From NCBI GenBank assembly GCA_006538405.1, contig BJKQ01000003.1, forward strand, positions 1,984,001-2,048,000: 64,000 nucleotides of DNA. The letters are read 5' to 3'. How positions within the stretch are numbered: position 1 is the stretch's first letter; each line of letters starts with the position of its first letter. Origin of the DNA: Hansfordia pulvinata (lineage: Eukaryota > Ascomycota > Sordariomycetes > Xylariales). Positions 48,015 to 57,743 of this stretch are shown here, piece by piece. The translations under genes were made by a program, and so were the position numbers. The notes beneath the pieces were generated by a model. That model was given only the letters and a program-made list of their open reading frames with translations. It ran no database searches and was not told the origin of the DNA.

Positions 48015-49268
48015 ACGAAGTGAACTGGTCAAACTTTGTCCTGGTTGATTGGACAAAAATTTGCTTTGCATATTGGGGATGGATTTGGGGGAAGCCGCCA
48101 TTGCCGAAGGCCTCGCGAAACAGCCGGACCTGGTCGGTGGGGATACGCGAAGGAGAAGCGCAGGCAAAAGGTGTTCTTTCGACCGGTTCTGTATCAAATG
48201 GGATGTATAATAAATTGCCGGACTAGGCATTCGGAGTCGGGCCAGCGTTAGGTTCACTTGAGGAGTGGAAATCTGGCGGAACGGCCGGCATGCTCGATTC
48301 CAGCCATGGCCACTTAATCGTCATAAGGTGCGAATATACCGACAAATACCGAATTGCCAGCCTTGGTCTCGCTGGGATGGATGCTAAGGTCTGCTGTGAA
48401 AGCACTCTTGAGGCCAGCAGATGCCAGGCGTCTATCGAGAACATGCTCCCCAAGCAGGGTGGCCTTGCTTCTCAGAGCGCCAGCTTGGGAGGCAGCAGAC
48501 CTCCTTGAGGAATGGTTGTTCGACCGACACATGGCCGTGTTAGTTGAGCCCATCTATCGTAACATGGCAGCTCTGGAGCGAAAGTGCATAACACGGCAGA
48601 CTTGACATTGGAATGTACTTCATCACGTAATCAAGTAAGCGGCGAAACAAGTTGTTATTGAAGACCCCTGATAACTCCCGCAAGAAAGAAAAAAAAGGAA
48701 GAGTACAGAGCTATCTGCCCAGAGGCGACTGCCCAGAGCCCGGTGTGCGAAGTGGTTGCTGCAACCGCGTCTGGCTTTCATGATACCCCGAGGGCGAATA
48801 GATTCGTGCTGCTTGGGAAACAAAACGGGACCTGTCCTCATCATCTCATCATCGCAGGTTACTTGCAGTCGTGGCGCAAGCGCACACCGACCCGTAACTG
48901 CCACACCATTGTTTGTACAATGTATAGCACGCTTCCCTGTCTTATTGAAGCAGCCGATCTTCCGGCGTGGAAGCCAGACGTACCACGCCATACGCATCTC
49001 GCTAATTCCACGATCGTTGGCATTGACGGTGCCGTAGGCCGCCCGGACGGTGAGGTCTCGCAAGCATGAACCGCGGGGTGGGGTGGCATGGCCCCTTCGT
49101 CAACTGATCCGACTCAGACGTGGCTGCGAACTCCTCGCTGATGCCATCCAAGCTGCCCTGACCACCGCATGGCGAGTCACCTGAATTTTCTGTCTTTGCA
49201 TGCTGATGAGACATGATTTGGGGGGTTTGGAGCAACGGGTGGCCTCCATTTGGTCGCAAAACGGACCC
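48015..49268. other. Convergent intergenic region
   Basis: This stretch lies between the stop codons of the chaperone gene (plus) and cdc50 (minus). No gene, repeat or TACTCGTA motif was found. It should hold both 3' untranslated regions. Confidence 0.5.
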
Positions 49269-50577
49269 CTAGGACAGATCACGACCGGTAGACATGCCTG
49301 TCGCAGGACCCGGAGCCTTGCTCTTCCCCTTGGCTGCGGCGGATGAAGGAGCATTGTTCCACGAAAGATATGTGTGGTCGCCGAGTTTCCTAGGCTTGAT
49401 GAAGTTGGTGACGAGGAAGACGACAGCGAGGACGATGCAGAGGCCGCCGACAACCAGCCACAAGATACCCAAGAAGTCGTTGTGACCGCCCATGACGGAA
49501 AGCTGGGTGAAAACGAAGCTCTTCTTGCCCTGATACACGTCGGTTCGGAAGTCTGCGATCAAGTTAGCGGAATGATCCGGGGGCGAAATCAGGACTTCTG
49601 TCTGGACATACTATCAATGATGCTTATCCGATAGACGGCCGCAACCAAGCCGTCCTCGTTGTTCCTACCGTAGAGCTTGCTGAATTTAGGCAAGCCAGCG
49701 GTGCGCATCCAGACCATGAAGTGCTCGTCCTTCCCAATGTCCGGGGGCGGGTGTTCCTTGGAGTAAGTACCATTGGGCCAACGAGCCTGCCAATAAGGAG
49801 GCGGGGCAATGCTGTCATAGTCGGTGATCTTTGTGGTTTTGTAGAGCTCCTTGTCGGCAGACCAGGCGATTCCAGTCGAGTCCAGAACATACGAGACGTT
49901 CTTCTGCGAGTCGGGGGCGTTCAGGAGGACGGGGTTTTCGAAAGTGTCATTGAACATGGAATTGGCGATGAGGCCGCACGGGTAGTAGGACTTTGACGAG
50001 GACTGGACCTTGAGCGGCTCGGTGCAGGCGGATGCCGCAACATCGGCGTAGGAGACATCGTCACCGGCTAGCTGCTTGTCGAAGAAGGAGGTGACGTAGC
50101 GACGGTGGTTTTGGTAGAAGTTCTCGAGGCTGTAGTAGAAGAGGATGGGAGGGGTCATGGGCTGTTTGAGGGTGAAGTCGATCTCGCAGCGCCTGAGGCC
50201 CGTGACATTGTAGTTGTTGTATTCGTAGGTCTGGTTCTCGTAACGGCGCCACAGGGCAGTAGGCTTGTCGGCGTCGCTGAAAGAAGACTTGATGTTGTCG
50301 GGGTGATCTGGGCGCTATCGTTGACAGGGGCCTGGTCAAAGCAGCGAGTGTAGTCGATCTCGAAGTACTTGACCGTGGAGCTGGCGTAGATGAGCAGACC
50401 TCCGATGGGAGCGCAGACGATGCCGATGGCGAAGAAGAGGGGGATGACGGTCTTGGGGGTCAGGATGGGCTGCCAGGCCTTGAGGCGCTGCTGCCGGAAG
50501 GCCGTGTTGGCTGGTCTTCTGTTCTTCTTCTTCTCCTTGGACTGGTCGATGCTGTCGGGGGGCGAGTCGTCGGCCAT
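49269..50577 (-). CDS. cdc50: Cdc50/Lem3-family subunit of phospholipid flippase, one frame break
   Basis: Predicted non-catalytic beta subunit of P4-ATPase lipid flippases, needed for exit of the pump from the ER and for its activity in Golgi, endosome or plasma membrane. Exons 49612-50577 and 49269-49552 are joined across a 59-base intron (GTATGT donor, CGCAG acceptor). The protein has a short cytosolic N-terminus ([20 protein letters not shown]), a first helix ([20 protein letters not shown], about 45-64), a large lumenal domain with NQT, NVT, NDT, NVS and NGT sequons and several Cys, the family motif RISIIDN at the splice junction, and a second helix near 349-371. The frame slips by one missing base at a four-base run (50300-50303), between QIT and the family-like [11 protein letters not shown] segment. 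Corrected length is about 416 residues, normal for the family. ATG 50577 has a strong context (CCACCATGG). Confidence 0.93.
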
Positions 50578-52170
50578 GGTGGAAGCGTGCGCCAGGGGAT
50601 GAGTGGTTGCGTGTCGCCTCAAGCCTTGGCCTCCATGCGGGAGTGGACGACGGCAAGGGGGAGTCGGTGCTGGGCGCGGTCGGTGCGGGTGGTCGGCCGC
50701 AGGTGTGTCTCCAGATAGCGAGGTCTACAGCGACGGCGACTGGGGTGAAGCTGCGGCAGTCGTTGCGAGTGGTCGCCGGTGATGTTGATGATGCCGACGT
50801 CGTTGTAAATGCTGAGGATGAGGCGGGTAGTCTGCGCTGGGCCGGCTCAGACCAAGGGTGGTGGCGACTTTCCTTGGGTGCAGTACGGGGTAAGGGGACG
50901 GCGGCCAGAGCATTGGGTTAGGAGGTACCTCAGTACCAGATACGCGTAAGTTGTAGGGGGACACGGTCGGGAATACGGGATCCAGATCCATCCAATGGGC
51001 ATTTGGCGCGCAAGTACCTTCCAGGTACCGCCAAGCAGGCTGGGGCTTGACCTGCCATCAATCTGACTGCTTCCGCGTGTCCCGTCTGATCTAATTGGCT
51101 GCGGGGGCGTTGCAGCTGTTCGAGACTAGGGAAGCGGGTACTCGTAGCGACCTTTCAAGCTAGAGGTGCTGTCCATGGCCGGGCGAGCGGTTAGGTACAA
51201 CGCGCGCGTTACGGCATACCTAACCTATCAGGTGGGAATGGCATGGACTTGCGCCGTCGTATCGAAGTGACGCGAACAACCCGACATGTGCTTTTCGCAA
51301 TACCCGCGGACTCGATTGTGAGCCTTTACCTGGATAACATTAACGTGTTTCAACGTGTACATATTCGTTACAAACCAGACACAATGAGTCTTTGGGGGAG
51401 CAGGCGTGCTCGTAAGCCTGCCACAGCTGCGCAGGGGGCTGAGGGAAACATTAGGGGTCAGACTGGTGCACAGCCACTGCGAGTGGATGGATGTGCGTGG
51501 ATGTGTCAATCTGGTCTTCTTAATAAACTGCCGTGCATTGGAAGGAGCTGCAGATGGAGGTGAGCAGATGCTCAACCGTTATTTACGATGCCGGGCATCG
51601 AAACCGTGGCGCACATCCACATCAGTCCCCGCCCTCCGCGCACCCAACCCACCGTTTACTCGAGGCACAGCCCTTTGGAAATGGAACCTTCCGAAGATGC
51701 CGTGGACGCCGGATTACACGCCACATGCCCGCCATTGCTTGAATCTGAGCGCACAGCAGCTGGGGAAAGGCATGGTATAACAGACAGATATCTGCAGATG
51801 GCTGCCATGGCCGCCTACAGCCGCACTGACTCATGCTGTCATGGTTGCCACTGGTGTCTACCTATAGCCACTGCTTTGCTTTAGGCGCGCGTTCCCGAGT
51901 CCGAGTATATCTGGTGCCGCCTTGATGACTGTTGATAGAAGAGGTGCGCCAATGGGTCAAGGTTGATACCACACCCAGGGCGCAGACTCGAATGATGGAC
52001 TGCAAGCAGATACCTAAGTGACTGTCGGAATTCGTTGATTTCGACTTGGGATCTTGGGGGCGGCACCCTCCTGAATCGCCGTCGGTTAACATGGGCTGAT
52101 GTCATGTTTAGGTCGCTCGGCCTACATGTAGTTGACCACGTCGACCCGACTGTGCTGCTTGCCTATCGCC

Positions 52171-52184
52171 TACTCGTACGAGTA
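52171..52184. repeat. 14-base perfect palindrome from two overlapping TACTCGTA units
   Basis: TACTCGTACGAGTA is its own reverse complement. It joins TACTCGTA and TACGAGTA in the opposite order to the palindrome at 45717. It lies about 900 bases upstream of the membrane protein gene. Confidence 0.85.
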
Positions 52185-53022
52185 TTTGATGTGCGTGGCT
52201 ACGGCCGTAGAAGCACTGCAGACAGGGCGCATATATACTCGTGCGAGTATGGCTTTCGGCCCTTGGCATACCTAAGGTATCCATCAGAGAGAGGAATCCG
52301 GTCTGGCGTCTCGAGCAGCTCTTCGAGTACTCATACTTATTACATTGCTTTCATATCAGTCACCAACTTCCGCCCTGCGAGGACGCGTACTCCGCACGCT
52401 CCTCCCCCGTTGCCCATAGCTTGAGCAGTGGTGAGAGTCAGCTTCTCCACCTGCGTTCAGCTTTCACCTCAGCCCTGCGATGCTGGTCAAGTTCAGGTAC
52501 GCGACTCTCAAGCAGAGCCGGCTGGGCAAATCGGCCCGCCGCTCTTAAAGCCCCCTCTCCCCTCCCCCCTTGTCGACCCCCTTTCAGCTGCTGACCGTTG
52601 CCTTGAGCTGGCGCGGCCGACGTGTCCGTGATGGCGACGCAGGCGGGTCAATGGATCCTACCTACGGATACTCATACTTGCAGGCAGGCATCGTGCGTCG
52701 CCGCAAGAGGTAAAGTATTGCTCATGGTGCGCGCCTGCGAGGCACCGGCAATCTCACCAACCCTTGCCGGTTGCCGGCTTCCTCGGCTACGCGTTGGCAA
52801 GAATCAGCGTTCCCCCACCCTTCTCAATATTGATGTGAATATATATACATAGGTATATATATACACACAGATAGAATCCCCGAATGGTTCCATTGCTTCG
52901 CTCGTTTGTTCACACTCATGTGTCCGTCGCGCATCTGAACTGTGTCCTCCTACCGCCGCCGCCGCCGCCGCCGCAGACAACGACGAAAAAGAAGAGCACC
53001 GGCACGCACACCTCGCGCACCT

Positions 53023-53054
<32 letters not shown>

Positions 53055-53055
53055 T
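53023..53055. repeat. CA dinucleotide microsatellite in a presumed 5' leader
   Basis: About fifteen CA units, with one short interruption, end some 35 bases before the ATG of the downstream membrane protein gene. Confidence 0.85.
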
Positions 53056-53089
53056 GCGCCACGCCCAATAGGAGGGAGAAGCAGCACCC

Positions 53090-54491
53090 ATGGCCCCCTC
53101 TAAAACAGCAGCAGCAGCAGCAGCGCCGCCGGCGCCCCGGAGCCGGAGCTGGGCGGCCACGGCGGCGTACCTCGCGGTGCTGCTGTGCATCTCGGCGGTG
53201 TCGTTCCACTACGTCCACGTCGACGGCGTCGAGGCGGGCGACGCGGCGCAGTCGCTGGCCGTGCTCGACGCCGGCGCCTTCCCCGACGGCACGCCGCTGC
53301 TGGGCGCCTACACGGGCGTCGCCGCCCTCGACGACGTCATGCGCACCATCGTCGGCGCCTTCATGTCCGGCGCCGCCGGCTGGGACGCGCCCACCCGCCT
53401 CAACCAGTTCCACCTGCTCGCCCAGATCTCCACCCCCATCGCCGTCATGGCCATCGAGGCGAGCCGCCCCCGCAACCGCGGCCGGCTCCTCACCTTGTAA
53501 GTAGTAGTTGCACCCTTGACTGCCTTCTCTCTCTCTCTCTCTCTCTCTCTCTTTCGCGCCCCATGTTCTGATTCGGTGTGGTGATCTGCAGGACCTCCAT
53601 CACCGCCATTCTGTACCAGACCATGGCCGGCGCCGTCATCATGCCGCTGTGGATCGGCCTGTACCTGCTGGCGTCGCGTGCGGCCTCCTACTCGCCCGCC
53701 TCCAACCCGCGCGGCAGCGAAGCCGCGCCCGCCGTCGCCCGCTGGATCGTGCCCGCCATGGCCGTGGGCTACGCCGCCCCGCTGCTGGCCATGTACGCGC
53801 CCTGGGGCAGCATCGCCAGCGGCAGCGGCAGCGAGGCCAACATGGCGACCCAGCGCGCCGTCTACGTCTGGCAGTTCTCCCCCATCTACGTCAACATCCT
53901 GCTGGCCCTCGCCCCGCTGCTCTGTCCTTCCTCCTCCTCCTCCTCCGCCGCCGCGGACACCAAGTCTGCTCCCTCGGCTCCCAGCAGCGGCGCCGCCTCC
54001 ACCACCTCCCGCCCCCTCAAGAAGGCGTACGTCGCCCTGTTCCTGGCCAACGCCGCCACCCACCTCGCCGTGGTCTGGGCCATCGTCTCGCACGCCGACC
54101 TGCCCCGACCTCGCCACGCCCCTGGGACGCCGCGACCGTCGTCTACGGCGACGTGTCGTGGTCCTCCGTATTCGTCCCCTCGGTTGCCGAGCGCGCGCTC
54201 GGCGGGGCCCACCAGTTCTGGAAGTTCATGTTTCAGGTCGACACGATCGGTATCTTCGGCTCCATGCTGGTCTGGTGCGCTGCGGAGGCCAGCGACCTGC
54301 GCCGCGCCGGCGTCGTCTCCGGGGCGGCGTCATCCGTCCCGGCCGTCGTTGTCTCCACGGCAGCCGTGGGGGCCGTCGCGGGCCCTGGCGCCGCCATGGC
54401 TGCCTTCTGGTACTGGCGCGAGAGCGGCATCGAGGCTCTGCGTCGGCAGAGCCGCGTCGTCGGCGCCGCCGGCGGCAAGAGGAAGGCTTGA
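53090..54491 (+). CDS. Multi-pass membrane protein of unknown function, one frame break
   Basis: I do not know a named family. Exons 53090-53496 and 53592-54491 are joined across a 95-base intron (GTAAGT donor, GCAG acceptor) that contains a CT microsatellite. After an Ala/Pro-rich start, the first helix is near residues 20-41 (SWAATAAYLAVLLCISAVSF). Several more follow, including ILYQTMAGAVIMPLWIGLYL and RWIVPAMAVGYAAPLLAMY. A WDAATVVYGDVSW segment and an ending helix (HQFWKFMFQVDTIGIFGSML) precede the basic tail. The frame slips by one missing base at CCCC (54103-54106); corrected length is about 435 residues. Layout and short motifs resemble the membrane half of the FAD monooxygenase gene 3.3 kb downstream, so the two may act on the same pathway. 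That is inference. Confidence 0.78.
53526..53553. repeat. CT microsatellite inside an intron
   Basis: About thirteen CT units lie between the GTAAGT donor and GCAG acceptor of the membrane protein's intron. The run provides a pyrimidine-rich stretch in the transcript. Confidence 0.85.
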
Positions 54492-56437
54492 TATTAGGGT
54501 GGGTTGAACGAGTATGGCTGGCTGGGCGGCCGGGCCGGGCTTCGCGCGGCCTGTCGCTGAGCTACCGGGAGCAGAGTTGGTTGTGTTGAGGTGAGTCGGT
54601 TCGCTTTCGCCAAGTCAAGGTCCGAGAGCTCTATCGTTGTCGTTTCACCCAATGACCTAGCAGGGTGGCAAAAGAAAGCTACAAGGCCGCAGCAGAGTCA
54701 GATAGAAGAGGTGATATTCCCAGTCGGCTCCAGAATACCACGCAGATAGGACGGCACTTACCTCCTTTGCTTGAGCAAATCTTTCATATACCCACGTGTA
54801 GAATATTATAGGCTGTCGCTTCGCTTTATCTCGTCTCTTTCGTATGCCGACGAACTGCCATTTGTTGGTCACATTACCTGCTACCGATAGTTGGTAGGTA
54901 TAAAGCCTCCATCCCTAGACTGTCCAATATCAACATCCTCGTACTTATCACCATGAGACGTAAGAATCACACCACACCTCGTAGCCGGGCCAGTCTCGAG
55001 AGGCTCTTAATTGGGCGACTGGGCCAGCCGTTACTAAGTGTTGACTCGCGATAGTTCAGGAAATATTATTTGAATATTTGATGAGGCGAGTCCTGTGAGG
55101 AGCAAACTCCGACGTGAGCTGCCGTGGTAGATGGTCTTATACCTGCACAGGAATAGCGCCGATTTGAAGAGCTTCAAGACCCGCGAGACTGCGCCCTTTG
55201 CCCATGCTGTCAAATCGCAGCTACAGGAATGAGCAGTCATTCGTAATGCCATCGGCTGAGCGTTCGGCAAGCACTAACATATTAATTAGTCGGGGGTACC
55301 CGTACAATACTTACGCGAGAAGTGATGACGGCTGAAACCTGCAGGGACGACTCGTCAGCCACCATTGCTCAGATATGCCCATGCATGTCATGGCATATTG
55401 TCAAAGCTTTCGCGGGCGCCGAATGTATGATCTAAAACCTCGCGATGCCGGTTCTGCAACCGAGGCACAGGGATTGCCGTGACCAAGACCGCCGCTGTGC
55501 ATGCCTTTCACATTGACAGGACCCTGTCAATGTATTGGTGGTCCGGGACGGATACCCGACTCTTCGATCCTGCGAGTGGAGAGTCCATTGAGCCGATTAT
55601 TATCTCTCGTACTCGTGCGCCAGGAATGGTGCTAGAAACTGGGGTTTTCTTTGGCTGTGCGGTGCGGTGCGGTCGGGACGTGAGCGATTTTACTAGACTC
55701 GTCGCAGTTCAATGTCGGCGGAACGACCTGAGGTGCCGAGATGGATTGGTCTTGGACATTGCTTGCCCGTTTGGCTGTGCCGGAAGATGATGAGAGTGCA
55801 TGCCGGGGTATCAATCGTGTTGGTCGACCCCTTGCGCCGTTTATTAACAATTGTGGTCGACATCCCTGCCGCCGGTGGTATACCTACCCTAGTAGATACA
55901 TGAGAACATGGCTAGATTATGCAAATCACCACGCAGCATCAGCCGCCACCGGCGCCGCAACAGCAGCATCGGGAGATCGGAGCCAATTGGAAGCCCGCGA
56001 GTGCGAAGGGCCCGGCGGGGGGTTATTGGGTATCGTAATGAATAATCGAGACGACTATGGATGCCTGAACAGTCGTACCTTATTGATGAAGAGCCGACGA
56101 GCAAACCCTGCCCATGTTGTGATATAGCGGCGGTTCGGGGGTCCGATTCCTGCGGAACGGCCGGGCTTAGGAGGGCATGAATTCCCCGAGACCACGATAA
56201 CCTTGCCGAGCGCGGAGCACGAGCTGCCGGCCTGAATCAATCCGACGGCTAGTTGTCACAGCGGTATTTTATCGGGAACCGCGAGAGATCAGTGAGGAAG
56301 AAGATCAGGAGTGCTCTCGCGGGGTATGCGAACAGAAACAGGACCCTTTTCTGGTATGATTGAGGCTGACATGGGCGTATATGCGAGGCCCGGGATGTTG
56401 GTGGTGCTGGTCGACCCGTCGCTGTGGTTGGCACTGG

Positions 56438-56439
<2 letters not shown>

Positions 56440-56470
<31 letters not shown>
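56440..56470. repeat. CTG trinucleotide repeat
   Basis: About ten CTG units. On the plus strand one frame reads poly-leucine in a 141-codon open frame that I do not consider a gene. Confidence 0.85.
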
Positions 56471-57281
56471 AAGCCATCGGCCACCACGAGCGACGGGCCA
56501 CACAGGAGGCGGGCGGGCACCCGCAGCGGCTCGACTCGACTGGTGGGACACGACGTGAGGACCAGGGAGGGTGGGGGACGACACGACGAGTCTCCGTACG
56601 AGTAGAAGGCCAGGGGTTCGCGTTGGACGAGGCGTGGGCGGGTCTCGAGTCTAGTTCATGGGGCGCTCGGCCGGGGGCGTTCGAGTACCTAAGGTATGGT
56701 TGTGGTGATTGGCGCAAGACAGACAACCTAACCTAACAGACAGACTCTGAAGACCTTGACGATGGATGGAGAGCAGGCACCAGGGCCGCCCCCGTGGAGA
56801 AATAAACGAGAATGAACACCCCCCCCCCGGTACCCGGTACGTACCTCCTGCCTACTGTACTCGTACCCCAATGCCCCAGTGCCCCCCCCTGCACCTGCAC
56901 GCTATCACGCTATCTGCACGCTGTCTTGCTGTGGGCGGAGATGCAGGGAAGGCGCGTCGATTCGATTCGGACGATGGATGGTCCCGTCAAGAAGAACGCA
57001 GTCCGACCCACAGCCCGAGCGCCAGGCTGTATCTGGTCAAGGGCGCAGCGACATGGAATGATGAATGCGACAAATTTCCATCCCGTGTCGCGCACGCTGC
57101 TGCCGAGTGAGTGATGCGACAATCGTCCTCGTGGCCCTCGCGTTGGAAGAGTCCTCAAGCCACCCAGAGGGGCGCCCGATCGTCACCCTACCGCCTGGTT
57201 ACCTTTTAGCCTGCAGTAGCCCGTCCGCATAGGCGGGTGTCCTCCGTACTCCGTACACCTACATAGTAGGCACGGGTACGT

Positions 57282-57325
57282 AGGCGTTGGTGTTGGTGTT
57301 GGTGTTAGTGTTAATGTTGGTGGTG
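57282..57325. repeat. GGTGTT-type short tandem repeat
   Basis: Imperfect repetition of GTTGGT/GTTAGT/GGTGTT hexamers in intergenic DNA about 430 bases upstream of the FAD monooxygenase gene. Confidence 0.7.
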
Positions 57326-57589
57326 GCCACGGTTGGGAATCGCCTGCCGAGGGCCCACGACGACGACCCGGCGGCGTATCGTCGTCCCCATCCCGCTGCG
57401 CCTGCATACGAGCACTACCACATATGCCTACTACGTCAGGCATAGATACAGTACATTGTCTTTCTTGGGGGTGCGGACGGGTGTACAATCAGGTGGCGGG
57501 TGAGGTGGTAACGAACTGGACGTCTGTGTATGCTCTTCTCTCCCGCCCGCGCTCACTCGATGATCTGGGTTCCCCATTGCGCCTTTGCC

Positions 57590-57645
57590 TCTCTTTCTTC
57601 TCTTCGTTTTTCTTCTCTTTTCTTTTCTTTTCTAATCTGTCTTAT
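57590..57645 (+). promoter_or_regulatory. Pyrimidine-rich tract upstream of the FAD monooxygenase gene
   Basis: Almost pure C/T sequence lies 100 to 150 bases before the ATG. CT-rich tracts near the transcription start are common in filamentous fungal promoters. No precise start site can be assigned. Confidence 0.45.
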
Positions 57646-57743
57646 CTGCCGGTCTCCCCGTCGGCTCAGATCAGACGGAGACACCCAAGCACGGCGTTCC
57701 CCCCCTCAGCACACAAAGTTCAACGCACGCGCAGTGCGACAAG

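Larger units (their letters stand above)
50578..53089. other. Divergent intergenic region
   Basis: No supported gene. It carries exact TACTCGTA/TACGAGTA copies at 51139, 52171 and 52177, and palindromes at 52171-52184 and 52235-52250. A CCG repeat lies near 52953-52974 and an ATATAC-rich patch near 52838-52870. A CA microsatellite near 53023-53055 lies in the presumed leader of the next gene. Confidence 0.5.
54492..57743. other. Intergenic region, no supported gene
   Basis: About 3.2 kb between two plus-strand genes. Short open frames have no recognisable features. It contains a CTG repeat at 56440-56470, GGTGTT-type repeats near 57282-57325, and exact TACTCGTA/TACGAGTA copies at 56597 and 56858. 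A long pyrimidine tract at about 57590-57645 precedes the next gene. Confidence 0.5.

Noticed and set aside
14459..54106. Programmed ribosomal frameshifting, or pseudogenes, as the explanation for the frame breaks
   Set aside because: Sites differ in sequence and lack a common slippery heptamer, and they affect many unrelated genes with intact conserved downstream parts. Run-length errors explain them more simply.
56128..56160. A stretch resembling a tRNA T-arm (GTTCGGGGGTCCGATTCC)
   Set aside because: No matching acceptor, D-arm or anticodon arm could be folded around it.
56311..56736. Open frame with a poly-leucine stretch that could pass for a membrane helix
   Set aside because: The leucines come from a CTG microsatellite, and the rest shows no conserved feature.
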